The notes: generated by a model from the letters alone, not told the origin. A stretch of 64,000 nucleotides of DNA from Nocardioides renjunii (GCF_034661175.1 NZ_CP141058.1:2728001-2792000); one strand, 5' to 3'; shown: positions 1 to 9,158, numbered from the stretch's first letter. Numbers and translations: made by a program.

Positions 1-409
1 CGTGCAACGGCTCGGGGTCGCGGACGAGCCGGTCGGTCAGGTTGCCGCCGACGCCGCCCAGCAGCAGGCCGAGCGCCAGGGCCCAGCCGGTGCTGCCGAG
101 GCGGCGGCTCAGCCACAGCACGACGATGACCGCGACCACGGCCAGCCCGGTGAAGACGATCGTGAAGTCGGTGCCCGTGCTGAACGCTGCTCCGGGGTTG
201 AAGGTCAGGTGCAGCGTGAACCAGTCACCGAGGACCGCGATGTCACCGTCGGCCAGCGCCGAGAGCGCCCACTGCTTGGAGCCGAGGTCGACGGCGTAGG
301 CCAGCAGGGCCACGCCGGCGAAGAGCCACCGGGGGCCGAGCCGACGTCGGGCAGGACCCTCGTCGGCCTGGTCGCTGGGGTTCAGCGACGCTCCTCGCGC
401 TGCTTGCAT
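1..409 (-). CDS. lspA: Lipoprotein signal peptidase LspA (partial)
   Basis: Signal peptidase II, a membrane aspartyl protease that cleaves lipoprotein signal peptides in the cytoplasmic membrane. I translated 136 residues by hand from the ATG at 409; the C terminus lies beyond the left edge. Hydrophobic segments follow a short charged N terminus, then FNPGAAFS and the catalytic motif GGNLTDRL, whose Asp is one of the two active-site aspartates; the second lies outside the window. The start overlaps the end of the DksA-like gene by 28 bases, which suggests translational coupling. It is the last gene seen of the dcw-proximal minus-strand block. Confidence 0.9.
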   Translation of the reverse strand, partial: MQAARGASLNPSDQADEGPARRRLGPRWLFAGVALLAYAVDLGSKQWALSALADGDIAVLGDWFTLHLTFNPGAAFSTGTDFTIVFTGLAVVAVIVVLWLSRRLGSTGWALALGLLLGGVGGNLTDRLVRDPEPLH

Positions 410-1176
410 GACATGCACAGTGTCGCATGGGGCACCGCCATCAACCGATTCTTGCCGATGGCGTTGCCGCAGGAGTCGCAGACGCCGTAGGACCCGTCGT
501 CGATGTGGGCCAGGGCCCGCTCGATCTGGGCGAGCGTCTCGCGCTCCTTGGCGAGCACCGTGAACTCGTGATCGCGCTCGAAGCTGGTCGCGCCGAGGTC
601 GGCCTGGTCCTGGCCGGCGCCGTCACCGGCGTCGCGCATGAGGCCCGCCAGCTCCTCCTCGGACTGGTCCACGATGGTGGTCAGTCGCTCCTGGTGCTCA
701 CGGAGCTCCTTGACGACCTCGTTGAGCTCGGCGCGGGTCCACGGGTCCTCGCCCTCGAGGACGACGAGCGTGGAGGGGGTGGCCTTGCGGGCCTTCTTCG
801 CCGGCGCGGCCTTCTGGGTGGGCGCAGGGGCGGCCTTGGTCACGGGCACTGCCTTCTCGGTCGGGGTGGATGGGGTGGCGGACTTCGTCGTGCTGGTCTT
901 CTTCGCGGGGGTCTTCTTCGCCGCAGCCTTCGTCGCCGCAGCCTTCGCGGGGGCCTTCGCGGGGGCCTTCGTGGCAGCAGCCTTCTTCGCGGGGGCCTTC
1001 GTGGCAGCAGCCTTCTTGGCGGGGGCCTTCGTGGCAGGTGCCTTCGTGGCGGCGGCCTCGGTCGTCGCAGTCTTCGCGGGAGCCGGCTCCTCGGCGTCGG
1101 AGGCCTGGCGTCCGACCACCCGCTTGGCGGCGGCCGCCGCGGTGCCGGCGAGGGACCTGCGCGTTGTGCCAGCCAT
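382..1176 (-). CDS. TraR/DksA-type zinc-finger protein with histone H1-like tail
   Basis: 264-residue protein. The C-terminal third is a DksA/TraR module: a coiled-coil segment and a four-Cys zinc site, CDSC then 17 residues then CMSC. The N-terminal half is low complexity, made of Lys/Ala/Pro/Thr repeats of the type TKAPAKKAAA, like histone H1 tails; repeats are visible in the DNA from about 918 to 1050. The ATG at 1176 follows GGAGG with a 9-base spacer; an in-frame upstream ATG at 1293 would add unlikely sequence. DksA proteins bind RNA polymerase through its secondary channel; the basic tail suggests nucleic-acid binding (inference). It lies between wag31 and lspA. Confidence 0.88.
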   Translation of the reverse strand: MAGTTRRSLAGTAAAAAKRVVGRQASDAEEPAPAKTATTEAAATKAPATKAPAKKAAATKAPAKKAAATKAPAKAPAKAAATKAAAKKTPAKKTSTTKSATPSTPTEKAVPVTKAAPAPTQKAAPAKKARKATPSTLVVLEGEDPWTRAELNEVVKELREHQERLTTIVDQSEEELAGLMRDAGDGAGQDQADLGATSFERDHEFTVLAKERETLAQIERALAHIDDGSYGVCDSCGNAIGKNRLMAVPHATLCMSCKQREERR

Positions 1177-1332
1177 CTCCGCGGGCCTCCAGCCTGCTCC
1201 GGGTGTGGCGGAACCACACGGTGCAGGGAGGCTAGCCGTTGCGGCAGGGCCAGCCAACTCAGGCTCGCCGAAATGCGAGAACGACCACCCCAAGGGGCGG
1301 TCGTCCTCGCGAGCGGAGCGTGGGTGGAGCTG

Positions 1333-2085
1333 TCAGTTCTCCTCGTCGCCGAGGACGGAGCGGAGCCGCTTGGGCGCCGTGCCGCTGTCGACGGGCGCCT
1401 GGCTCTCGGCGCCGTTGGAGAGCGCCTCCAGCTGCTGCGTGAAGTAGGTCTTGAGCCGCGAGCGGTACTCCCGCTCGAACTGGCGCAGGGTCTCGACGTC
1501 GCTGTTGAGCTTGTCGCGCTCCTTCTCCAGGTCGCCGAACATCTGCTGACGGCGCTCGGCGGTCTCCGAGTCGAGCATCTGCGAGCGCTGACGGGCGTCG
1601 GCCTCCATGCGGTCGGCCTTGGTCTTGGCCTCGGCCTCGAGGCGGTCGGCCTTGGTGCGGGCGGAGCCGACGATGCGGTCCGCCTCGTTCTTGGCGTCCT
1701 CGACGAGCTCGTCGGCGTTGCGCGTGGCGATCTCGAGCAGGCGCGCGGCCGCGTTGGAGGCATCGGCGATGTTGCTGACGCGCGCCGTCTGCGTGGGGGG
1801 CGCGGCGACCGGCGCGGCAGCCACGGGCTCCGGCTCGGGCTCGGGCTCCGGCTCCGGCTCGGGAGCCGACGGCGCGAACGACATGGGGGCGGGAGCGGGC
1901 GCCGAGGATCCACCGGACTGCGCGGCCGACAGCTTGGCGCGCAGGTCGTCGTTCTCCTTGGTGAGCCGGGCGAGCTCGGCCTCGACCTCGTCGAGGAACT
2001 GGTCCACCTCACCCATGTCGTACCCCTCACGGAGGCGCACAGGTGTAAAGCGCTTGTTGCTCACGTCCTCAGGCGTCAGCGGCAT
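1333..2085 (-). CDS. wag31: DivIVA-domain polar growth protein (Wag31)
   Basis: 250-residue DivIVA family protein that in actinobacteria marks poles and septa and directs peptidoglycan synthesis. The N-terminal DivIVA domain starts MPLTPEDVSNKRF and contains EVDQFLDEVE; a Pro/Glu-rich linker with repeated EP pairs follows, then a long coiled coil rich in Glu, Lys and Arg. The ATG at 2085 is chosen because the family begins MPLTP; a TTG at 2097 would add four residues. It stands downstream of sepF and yggT, the usual actinobacterial order. Confidence 0.95.
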   Translation of the reverse strand: MPLTPEDVSNKRFTPVRLREGYDMGEVDQFLDEVEAELARLTKENDDLRAKLSAAQSGGSSAPAPAPMSFAPSAPEPEPEPEPEPEPVAAAPVAAPPTQTARVSNIADASNAAARLLEIATRNADELVEDAKNEADRIVGSARTKADRLEAEAKTKADRMEADARQRSQMLDSETAERRQQMFGDLEKERDKLNSDVETLRQFEREYRSRLKTYFTQQLEALSNGAESQAPVDSGTAPKRLRSVLGDEEN

Positions 2086-2196
2086 GACGTCACCCAAACT
2101 TTCACGATCGATAAGACGGTGGCTCTGCTGTCAGGAGACAATAGCGCCCGGAGTCGCGCGGGGCACAGTGACCCGTGTGACGGATGGTTTCACACC

Positions 2197-2490
2197 TCAG
2201 ACGCCGAAGACTCCTGCGACCACCCGGAGCAGCAGCCACGCTCCCACCATCACCAGCAGGAAGCTCAGGTCGAGGGCCACCTGGCCGAGGCGCAGCGGCG
2301 GCACGACGCGGCGCAGCGCGACGATCGGCGGGTCGGTGGCGGAGTAGACGCCTTCGAGCGCCACGAGCAGCGGACCTCGCGGCTGCCACTGCCGAGCGAA
2401 CACCTGGACCCAGTCCACGACGAAGCGGATCCAGAGCAGCCCGATGAAGACGAAGAGGATCGTGTAGAGGATCAGACCGATGGCTTGCAC
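2197..2490 (-). CDS. YggT family membrane protein
   Basis: 97-residue integral membrane protein with two hydrophobic segments, near residues 5-25 and 70-95, joined by a short loop containing DPPIVALRRVVPPLRLG, typical of YggT. Its exact role is unsettled; in actinobacteria it is regularly encoded between sepF and divIVA and may help place the division or elongation machinery (inference from context). The GTG at 2490 lies 14 bases after the sepF stop and has no clear ribosome binding site, so the gene is probably translated by coupling. Confidence 0.9.
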   Translation of the reverse strand: MQAIGLILYTILFVFIGLLWIRFVVDWVQVFARQWQPRGPLLVALEGVYSATDPPIVALRRVVPPLRLGQVALDLSFLLVMVGAWLLLRVVAGVFGV

Positions 2491-2504
2491 GGTGACAGTG
2501 TTGC

Positions 2505-2990
2505 TCAGCTCTGGTTGAAGAAGCCGTCCTCGGCGATCCGCTGCTTGTCCTCGGCGGACACCGCGACGTTGGGCGGCGAGAGCAGGAACACCTTGTTGGT
2601 CACCCGCTCGATGGACCCGCGGGTCGCGAAGATCAGGCCGGCGGCGAAGTCGACGAGGCGCTTGGCGTCGTTGTCGTCCATCTCGCTGAGGTTCATGATG
2701 ACGGGCGTGCCGTCGCGGTAGTTCTCCCCGACCAGGCGGGCCTCGTTGTAGTTGCGGGGGTGCAGCGTGGTGATGCGGCTCAACTCGGCCACGACTCCTG
2801 TCTGGACCGGCGCCGGACGACGGCGCTCGGCGAGGTCTGACACGGGGGCGGGGCGACGCTCGCGCTGGACCGGACGCTGGTCGACAGCCTCCTGGGTCGT
2901 GGTCTCGCTGTCGCCGTCGTAGTCGTCGTAGTGGCCGGTGTCCTCGAGCAGGCCGAGGTACTCGCCGATCTTGCGCATCGCGCCGCTCAT
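2505..2990 (-). CDS. sepF: Cell division protein SepF
   Basis: 161-residue SepF, the cytoplasmic membrane anchor for FtsZ in bacteria lacking FtsA. The N terminus [15 protein letters not shown] is the amphipathic membrane-binding helix. A charged, disordered linker rich in Asp, Glu, Arg and Pro follows to about residue 85. The C-terminal SepF domain contains [17 protein letters not shown] and [13 protein letters not shown]. The ATG at 2990 has GGAGGA upstream with good spacing. It lies 61 bases after yggS. No ftsA is present in the window, in keeping with this role. Confidence 0.96.
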   Translation of the reverse strand: MSGAMRKIGEYLGLLEDTGHYDDYDGDSETTTQEAVDQRPVQRERRPAPVSDLAERRRPAPVQTGVVAELSRITTLHPRNYNEARLVGENYRDGTPVIMNLSEMDDNDAKRLVDFAAGLIFATRGSIERVTNKVFLLSPPNVAVSAEDKQRIAEDGFFNQS

Positions 2991-3051
2991 GAGACAGATC
3001 CTCCGCTAGACCTGGCGCCCGGGACCGGACACCTGTTGACTGTTGTGGACA

Positions 3052-3759
3052 TTACTGGACCCGGGGCCTCGGACCGAGGACCGCGGAGCCGACACGCACG
3101 TGTGTCGCACCGTGCGCGATGGCGGCCTCCAGGTCGCCGCTCATCCCGGCCGAGAGCTCGGTCGCACCGGGGTGCTCGAGCAGGAACGCCTCTCGCATCC
3201 CGGCGAGCCGGGTGAACGCGTCGGCGGGGTCCTGCCCCAGCGGCGCGACCGCCATCAGGCCGCGCAGCTGCAGGCCCTCAGCGTCGTCCACCCGCCGGCC
3301 CAGCTCGACCAGGTCGTCTGGGTCGGCGCCGGCGCGGTGGTCGGCCCCCGGCGGGTCGAGGCTGACCTGCAGGAGCACGTCGACCTGCTCCCCACCGGGG
3401 CGCGCCTGCGCCCCGCGCGACAGCGGTCCGACGAGCTTGGCGCGGTCGAGCGACTCGACCACGTCGGCGTAGCGGGCGACCGCGGCGGCCTTGTTGGACT
3501 GGAGGCCGCCGATGAAGTGCCAGCGCAGGCCGAGGTCGGCGCACTCGGCCGCCTTGGCCTCCGCCTCCTGGTGCCGGTTCTCCCCCACGTCGGTGACGCC
3601 GAGATCGGCCAGCAGGCGGACGTCGGAGGCGGGGAAGAACTTGGTGACGACGACGAGCGCGACGTCGTCCTCCCCTCGCCCTGCCCCCGTGCACGCGACC
3701 GCGATGCGACGGCGTACGGCGTCGAGGCTGGCGGCCAGCTCGTCGCGGCGGGCGCTCAC
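3052..3759 (-). CDS. yggS: YggS family pyridoxal phosphate homeostasis protein
   Basis: 235-residue PLP-binding protein of the YggS/PLPBP family. It has no known catalytic activity but carries PLP on a Lys in an alanine-racemase-like barrel and tunes the PLP pool. Visible motifs are VVVTKFFPASDVRLL (the Lys in TKF is the PLP-binding residue), GENRHQEA, WHFIGGLQSNK and the C-terminal SAGMSGDLEAAI. The GTG at 3759 overlaps the pgeF stop as GTGA, so the two are coupled. The position between pgeF and sepF matches other actinobacterial dcw clusters. Confidence 0.94.
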   Translation of the reverse strand: MSARRDELAASLDAVRRRIAVACTGAGRGEDDVALVVVTKFFPASDVRLLADLGVTDVGENRHQEAEAKAAECADLGLRWHFIGGLQSNKAAAVARYADVVESLDRAKLVGPLSRGAQARPGGEQVDVLLQVSLDPPGADHRAGADPDDLVELGRRVDDAEGLQLRGLMAVAPLGQDPADAFTRLAGMREAFLLEHPGATELSAGMSGDLEAAIAHGATHVRVGSAVLGPRPRVQ

Positions 3760-4451
3760 GCGTGGCTCCAGACGACGCCGGCGAACCGGGTCGAGGCGGA
3801 CCCGTCGCGGCGGTGCGAGGGCCACGACGTGTCCTCGCGGGTGCAGACGTCGACGGCGCGGACGTCGGTGATGCCGGCGGCGTCGAGCTGCGCGCGGACG
3901 CCCGCGCCGAGGTCGAGGGCGGGCGTGCCCCACGACGTCGTGGAGCGCGCCTCGGGGACGACGGCGGCGACCTCGTCCTGGAGGTCGGCGGGGACCTCGT
4001 AGCAGGCTCCGCACACGTGCGGGCCGATCCAGGCGACGGACGGGTCGCCGCCCCGCGACCGGATGGCCGCGACCGCGGCCGGGACCACACCCGCGGCGAG
4101 CCCGGGGCGGCCGCTGTGGACCGCGGCGATCCACCCCGTGGCCGGGTCGGCGAGCAGGACCGGCACGCAGTCGGCGGCACGGGCCAGCAGCGCGACGCCC
4201 GGCTCCGAGGTGCAGAGGGCGTCGCAGGTCTGCCGCTCACCCGCCGCCCCGCCGGCCACGAGCCCGACGTCGGCACCGTGCACCTGGCGCATCAGGACCG
4301 GCGTCGCCCCGGTGACCTCCGCGACCTGCGCGAGCGCCTCGTCGCGCACGTCGTCGGCAGCCGCGTCGCCCAGGCTGAGGGAGACGTCGGTGAAGGCGAC
4401 CTCGATCACGAGGTCGCCTTCGATCCGGTCGCGGTGGTGCAGCAGGGTCAC
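3756..4451 (-). CDS. pgeF: YfiH/PgeF family laccase-domain protein (purine nucleoside phosphorylase or peptidoglycan editing factor)
   Basis: 231-residue protein of the YfiH family, once called multicopper polyphenol oxidase. Members are reported as zinc-dependent purine nucleoside phosphorylase/adenosine deaminase enzymes and, in E. coli, as a factor preventing misincorporation in peptidoglycan. The metal ligands are visible: His in RQVHG, Cys in AADCVPV and His in AVHSGR. Start is GTG at 4451, ten bases after the ftsZ stop, with no strong ribosome binding site. The position directly after ftsZ is conserved in actinobacteria. Confidence 0.92.
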   Translation of the reverse strand: MTLLHHRDRIEGDLVIEVAFTDVSLSLGDAAADDVRDEALAQVAEVTGATPVLMRQVHGADVGLVAGGAAGERQTCDALCTSEPGVALLARAADCVPVLLADPATGWIAAVHSGRPGLAAGVVPAAVAAIRSRGGDPSVAWIGPHVCGACYEVPADLQDEVAAVVPEARSTTSWGTPALDLGAGVRAQLDAAGITDVRAVDVCTREDTSWPSHRRDGSASTRFAGVVWSHA

Positions 4452-4461
4452 CGTGGTCGTG

Positions 4462-5667
4462 TCACTTCAGGAAGTCGGGCACGTCGAGGTCGTCGTCGTC
4501 GAACTGGACCTGCTTGGCGGGACGGGGCTGGACCGGTGCCGGCTGGCTCTCCTGCGACGACGGCGCGAAGGTCGTGGTCGCAGGCGTGGCCGCCGTCGAC
4601 CCGCTGTGGGCGGGAGCCGGCGCCTTCGTGGCGAGCTGCTGCGCCGCGGCGCGGGTCTGCTCCTGCGTCTGGGCCGGCTGGGCCTGGCGCAGCACGTTGC
4701 CGTCGGAGCGGCGCTTGGGCATGCCGCCGTCGAACCCGGCGGCGATGACGGTCACCCGCACCTCGTCGCCCAGGGCGTCGTCGATGGTCGCACCGAAGAT
4801 GATGTTGGCCTCGGCGTGGGCGGCCTGGGACACGAGCGCGGCGGCCTCGTTGATCTCGAACAGGCCGAGGTCCGAGCCGCCGGCGATGGAGAGCAGCACG
4901 CCGTGGGCGCCCTCGATGCTGGCCTCGAGCAGCGGGCTCGACACCGCCATCTCCGCCGCGGCGACCGCACGGTCCTCACCCCGCGCCGAGCCGATGCCCA
5001 TCAGGGCCGAGCCGGCGTTGGCCATCACGGACTTCACGTCGGCGAAGTCGAGGTTGATCAGGCCCGGGGTGGTGATCAGGTCGGTGATGCCCGAGACACC
5101 CTGCAGCAGCACCTGGTCGGCCTGCTTGAAGGCGTCGAGGATCGACACGCTGCGGTCGGTGATCGACAGCAACCGGTCGTTGGGGATGACGATGAGGGTG
5201 TCGACCTCCTCACGGAGCTGGCTGATGCCCTCCTCCGCGGAGTTGGCACGGCGCCGGCCCTCGAAGGCGAACGGGCGGGTCACGACGCCGATGGTCAGCG
5301 CGCCGAGCGAGCGCGCGATCCGCGCCACGACGGGCGCGCCGCCGGTGCCGGTGCCGCCGCCCTCGCCGGCGGTCACGAACACCATGTCGGCGCCCTTGAT
5401 GACCTCCTCGATCTCGTCGGCGTGGTCCTCGGCCGCCTTCGCGCCCACGTCGGGGTCGGCGCCGGCACCGAGGCCGCGGGTGAGCTCACGGCCGATGTCG
5501 AGCTTGACGTCGGCGTCGCTCATGAGGAGTGCCTGGGCGTCGGTGTTGATCGCGATGAACTCGACGCCCTTGAGGCCGACCTCGATCATCCGGTTGACGG
5601 CGTTGACGCCGCCGCCGCCGATGCCCACGACCTTGATGATCGCCAGGTAGTTCTGCGCTGCTGCCAC
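4462..5667 (-). CDS. ftsZ: Cell division GTPase FtsZ
   Basis: 401-residue tubulin homologue that forms the cytokinetic ring. The GTPase core begins [17 protein letters not shown]; the tubulin signature [10 protein letters not shown] is near residue 103. A variable Gln/Ala/Pro-rich linker follows, ending in the conserved tail [12 protein letters not shown], the binding site for SepF and other partners. The GTG at 5667 gives the usual N terminus ([13 protein letters not shown]) and follows AAGGAAGG; an in-frame upstream start at 5760 would add an atypical 31-residue leader. It has its own 248-base upstream region after ftsQ, so it probably has a dedicated promoter. Confidence 0.98.
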   Translation of the reverse strand: MAAAQNYLAIIKVVGIGGGGVNAVNRMIEVGLKGVEFIAINTDAQALLMSDADVKLDIGRELTRGLGAGADPDVGAKAAEDHADEIEEVIKGADMVFVTAGEGGGTGTGGAPVVARIARSLGALTIGVVTRPFAFEGRRRANSAEEGISQLREEVDTLIVIPNDRLLSITDRSVSILDAFKQADQVLLQGVSGITDLITTPGLINLDFADVKSVMANAGSALMGIGSARGEDRAVAAAEMAVSSPLLEASIEGAHGVLLSIAGGSDLGLFEINEAAALVSQAAHAEANIIFGATIDDALGDEVRVTVIAAGFDGGMPKRRSDGNVLRQAQPAQTQEQTRAAAQQLATKAPAPAHSGSTAATPATTTFAPSSQESQPAPVQPRPAKQVQFDDDDLDVPDFLK

Positions 5668-5776
5668 GGCTCCGGGGCCTTCCTTGAGTGGGTCTGTGCT
5701 GGTCTGTGCTGCTGCTTCGTGGTGCTGGTGTCCTGGGGAAGGAACGAGGTGGTGGACCACTGCCCTCGATTCGCGG

Positions 5777-5814
5777 AACCCTAACCGTGAACCTGAGGGT
5801 TATAGTTATGTCAA
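5777..5814 (-). promoter_or_regulatory. Candidate ftsZ promoter/operator region
   Basis: The ftsQ-ftsZ gap holds an unusually AT-rich patch for this genome. On the minus strand it contains TTGACA (5809-5814), TATAAC (5799-5804) and an inverted repeat with arms AACCCT (5777-5782) and AGGGTT (5796-5801) around 13 bases. No clean -35/-10 pair with standard spacing could be fixed, so the element is proposed from base composition, symmetry and position only. Confidence 0.4.
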
Positions 5815-5915
5815 CCTCGCCTTTCGCTAGACCCTAGGGAGCGACGACGACGAAACCCTGCCGGACACGCCGGGCAGTGGCGGGTCGGACAGGAATTCCC
5901 GCCGGGTCGAGCGGG

Positions 5916-6650
5916 TCAGCGGACCGTCGGGTTCCCCGGGACGCTCACGTCGTAGACCTGCGCCTGCTCGGCGGCGAGGAGCCGGTCGATGACCTGGGCC
6001 TTGAGTCCGGACTCCTCGGCGCTCCCCCACAGCACCCGGCGCCGGTCGCGGAGGACCAGGGTGATCTGGTCGACGGTCGCCACCTCGACGTGATCGACGC
6101 GGGTGACGAGGTCCTGCGGGAGGGCCGACACGACGGTGGCGGCCTCCTTCAGCGCGTCGGTGCCCGCGGCTCCGCCGGGCCGAATGCGCGGCATGCCCTT
6201 GGGCGCGGCGTCGTACTGGCGGAAGACGACGCCCTCGGCGTCGAGGCCGCGCAGCCGACCGGCGATCTCCACGACGGCGACCGCCGTGCGCTCGACCACC
6301 TCGATGCGGACGGCGTCGGGCCAGGTGCGCGTGACGTCGACGGACCTGACCTCGGCGAGGGAGCCGACGCGGCTGTCCGCGCGCGCGAGGTCCACGAGGG
6401 CCAGCTGGTCGCCGAGCGGGACGTCGGCGATCTCGCGCACGCGCGCGTCGCTGAGGAGGTCGTTGCCGACGACCTGCACCTTCTTGACCTGCAGGACGGT
6501 GGAGAAGAGGACGAGGTAGATCGAGGTCCCGAGCAGCGCGAGCACCACGAGCAGGGCCAGGACTTTGCGCAGCGAGAGCCAGCGTCGTGCCCACTGCCGG
6601 CGCGCGAAGCGCCGCCGCGTGCGCCTCGCGGTGCGCTCCTCCGGCTCCAC
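5916..6650 (-). CDS. ftsQ: Cell division protein FtsQ
   Basis: 244-residue bitopic membrane protein of the divisome; it links early and late division proteins with FtsL and FtsB. A basic cytoplasmic tail rich in Arg is followed by one transmembrane helix (about residues 30-52). Then comes a POTRA domain starting VQVVGNDLLSDARVREIA, and the FtsQ beta domain with WPDAVRIEVVERTAVAVVE. The GTG at 6650 follows the murC stop directly (TGAGTG). It sits between murC and ftsZ, as is usual. Confidence 0.95.
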   Translation of the reverse strand: MEPEERTARRTRRRFARRQWARRWLSLRKVLALLVVLALLGTSIYLVLFSTVLQVKKVQVVGNDLLSDARVREIADVPLGDQLALVDLARADSRVGSLAEVRSVDVTRTWPDAVRIEVVERTAVAVVEIAGRLRGLDAEGVVFRQYDAAPKGMPRIRPGGAAGTDALKEAATVVSALPQDLVTRVDHVEVATVDQITLVLRDRRRVLWGSAEESGLKAQVIDRLLAAEQAQVYDVSVPGNPTVR

Positions 6651-8063
6651 TCAGGCACCGCCGAGCAGGTCGAGCACCCGGGGTCCGACCCCCGTGATGT
6701 CGCCCGCGCCGAGGGTGATGACCAGGTCGCCGGGCCGGGACCGCTCGGCGAGCACCTGCGCGGCCGCGCCGAGGCCGTCGACGTAGGTGACGTGCTGCGC
6801 GGGCAGGGGTACGGCGTCCGCGACGAGGAGCCCGGTGACCTCCGGGTCGGCGTCCTCGCGCGCGACGTAGACGTCGAGGACGACGACCTCGTCGGCGGCA
6901 CCGAGCGCGACGCCCATCGCCTCGCCGAAGATGCGGGTGCGCGAGACCAGGTGCGGCTGGAACGCGGCGACCACACGGCCCTCCCCGGCGAGGGCTCGAG
7001 CGGCCTCGAGGTCGCCGCGGATCTCGACGGGGTGGTGGGCGTAGGAGTCGTAGACGCGCACGCCCGCTGCCTCGCCCTTGAGCTCCATCCGGCGCCCGGT
7101 GCCGGTGAACCCGCCGAGCCCGTCGACCAGCGCGTCGAAGGGCAGGCCGAGACGCAGGCCCATGGCGAGGGCCGCGGCGGCGTCGAGGACGTAGTGCCGC
7201 CCGGGGATCCGGAGCCGCAGCACACCGAGGTCGGTGCCGGCCCGGGAGACCCGGCAGGTGGAGGTGGAGCCGTCGAGGGCCAGGTCGTGGATGCGCAGGT
7301 CGGCGTCGGCGGACTCCCCCACGGTGATCACCTCGAGGCCCTGCGTCCGGGCCTGCCGGGCGAGCTCGGCAGCGCCGGCGTCGTCGAGGACGCAGACGAG
7401 GAAGCCCGATCGGTCGACGGTGTCGGCGAACTCCTCGAAGGCCCGGTGGTAGGCCTCCTCGGTGCCCCAGTTGTCGAGGTGGTCGGCCTCGACGTTGGTG
7501 ACGATCGCGGCGTGGGGGCGGTAGACCAGGAACGCGCCGTCGCTCTCGTCGGCCTCGGCGACGAAGAGGTCGTCGGCGCCGGAGTCGGCGTTGCGTCCGG
7601 TGGCGGTCAGCACACCGCCCACGGCGTACGACGGGTCGACGCCGGCCGCGAGCAGCGCCGAGGTCAGCAACCCGGTGGTCGTCGTCTTGCCGTGCGTGCC
7701 GGCCACGGCGAGGACGCGGGAGCCGGCCATCACCGCGGCGAGGCCGGCGGACCGCGGCAGCACGCGCAGCCCCCGCCGGCGGGCCTCCACGACCTCGGGG
7801 TTGTCGTCGCGGGCGGCGGTCGTGACCACGAGCGTGTCGGCGTCGCCGACGTGGGCGGCGTCGTAGCCGAGGTGGCAGGTGACGCCGAGCTCGCGCAGCG
7901 CCGGCAGGAACGGGGTGTCGTGGTCGTCGCTGCCCGTGACCGTGATCCCATGGCGGGCCATGATGCGGGCGATCGCGGAGATCCCTGCGCCACCGATGCC
8001 GACGCAGTGGACGCGACCTAGCTCGGCGGCCGGGAGGATCTCGTCGGGAACCGGGATCCTCAC
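6651..8063 (-). CDS. murC: UDP-N-acetylmuramate--L-alanine ligase
   Basis: 470-residue Mur ligase that adds L-Ala to UDP-MurNAc in the cytoplasm, the first step of the peptide stem. The N-terminal nucleotide-binding domain has HCVGIGGAGISAIARIM, the ATP loop is AGTHGKTTTTGLL (near residue 124), and the central domain has the EADESDGAF and NVEADHLDNW motifs. The C-terminal domain has YDSYAHHPVEI. The GTG at 8063 overlaps the murG stop as GTGA; longer in-frame sequence upstream belongs to murG in another frame. Confidence 0.97.
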   Translation of the reverse strand: MRIPVPDEILPAAELGRVHCVGIGGAGISAIARIMARHGITVTGSDDHDTPFLPALRELGVTCHLGYDAAHVGDADTLVVTTAARDDNPEVVEARRRGLRVLPRSAGLAAVMAGSRVLAVAGTHGKTTTTGLLTSALLAAGVDPSYAVGGVLTATGRNADSGADDLFVAEADESDGAFLVYRPHAAIVTNVEADHLDNWGTEEAYHRAFEEFADTVDRSGFLVCVLDDAGAAELARQARTQGLEVITVGESADADLRIHDLALDGSTSTCRVSRAGTDLGVLRLRIPGRHYVLDAAAALAMGLRLGLPFDALVDGLGGFTGTGRRMELKGEAAGVRVYDSYAHHPVEIRGDLEAARALAGEGRVVAAFQPHLVSRTRIFGEAMGVALGAADEVVVLDVYVAREDADPEVTGLLVADAVPLPAQHVTYVDGLGAAAQVLAERSRPGDLVITLGAGDITGVGPRVLDLLGGA

Positions 8064-9151
8064 GAGCCGCTCCTCGCGCGGGACGCGCCGGCGTCGAGGA
8101 CCATCCGGGCCAGCTTCTCGTCGGCGTCGAGCGGGATCACGCCCCTGGCGGCCGACCCCATGGTGGCGAGCCGCTCGGCGTCGGTGAGCAGCCCGGGCAC
8201 GCTGGCGGCGACCCACTCCGGGGTCAGCGCCTCGTCGGCCACGAGCAGGCCGCCTCCGGCGTCGACCACCGGACGGGCGTTGAGCGACTGCTCGCCGTTG
8301 CCGATCGGGAGCGGGACGTAGACGGCGGGCAGGCCCACCCCGGAGACCTCCGTGACGGTGTTGCTGCCGGAGCGGCACAGCACCGCGTCGGCGGCGGCAT
8401 AGGCCAGGTCCATGCGGTCGACGTAGTTGAGCACGACGTAGGGGACGTCGCCCTGCTCCACGGTGAGCTCGTGCTTGGGGCCGACGATGTGGAGCACCTG
8501 CACCCCGGCCGCCGCGAGGGCGGGAGCGGCACCGGAGGCGGCGGCGTTGATCCGGGCAGCTCCCTGGGAGCCACCGGTCACCAGCAGGGTGGGCAGGTCG
8601 GCGCGCAGCCCGAAGGCGGCGAGGGCCTCCTCGCGCAAGGCGGCCCGGTCCATCGTGGAGATGAGCCGGCGGATCGGCAGCCCGGTGCACACGGCGTGCG
8701 GCAGGGCGGTGCCGGGGAAGCTGGTGGCGACGTGGGTGGTCATCCGGGCGCCCAGCCGGTTGGCCACGCCGGCGATCGCGTTGCCCTCGTGGACGACGAT
8801 CGGCAGGCCGCGCTTGCGAGCCGCCAGGTAGGCCGGCACGGAGACGTAGCCCCCGAAGCCGACGACGACGTCGGGGCGCACCCGGTCGACGATCGCGATG
8901 GCGGCGGCGCGGGCGGCGCGCAACCGCGCCGGCGTACGCAGCAGGTCGGGGCCGGGGCGGCGCGGCAGCGGCACCCGCGGGACGACCTCGAGCGGCAGCC
9001 CCGCCTCCGGGACCAGGCGCGCCTCGAGCCCCTCGCGGGTGCCGAGGCAGGTCACCTCGGTGGCGGGGTCCAGCCGGCGCAGGGCGTCGGCGGTGGCGAG
9101 CAGGGGCGAGGTGTGGCCGGCGGAGCCGCCGCCGGCGAGAAGGACGCGCAT
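8060..9151 (-). CDS. murG: UDP-GlcNAc--lipid I N-acetylglucosamine transferase MurG
   Basis: 363-residue GT-B glycosyltransferase that converts lipid I to lipid II on the inner membrane face. The N-terminal glycine loop is GGGSAGHTSPLL, a Ser-Ala variant of the more usual GGTGGH. Further motifs are VVGFGGYVSVPAYLA, VTGGSQGAARIN and the donor-site CRSGSNTVTEVSGVGLPAVYVPLP. The ATG at 9151 has no ribosome binding site; a TAGATT hexamer overlapping the ftsW stop ends 7 bases before it, so an internal leaderless promoter is possible. It overlaps murC by 4 bases. Confidence 0.97.
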   Translation of the reverse strand: MRVLLAGGGSAGHTSPLLATADALRRLDPATEVTCLGTREGLEARLVPEAGLPLEVVPRVPLPRRPGPDLLRTPARLRAARAAAIAIVDRVRPDVVVGFGGYVSVPAYLAARKRGLPIVVHEGNAIAGVANRLGARMTTHVATSFPGTALPHAVCTGLPIRRLISTMDRAALREEALAAFGLRADLPTLLVTGGSQGAARINAAASGAAPALAAAGVQVLHIVGPKHELTVEQGDVPYVVLNYVDRMDLAYAAADAVLCRSGSNTVTEVSGVGLPAVYVPLPIGNGEQSLNARPVVDAGGGLLVADEALTPEWVAASVPGLLTDAERLATMGSAARGVIPLDADEKLARMVLDAGASRARSGS

Positions 9152-9158
9152 CGGGGCA

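Noticed and set aside
427..2721. Long plus-strand frame opposite the DksA-like, wag31, yggT and sepF genes
   Set aside because: It crosses four well-supported minus-strand genes and their gaps and encodes Gly/Leu/Arg-rich filler.
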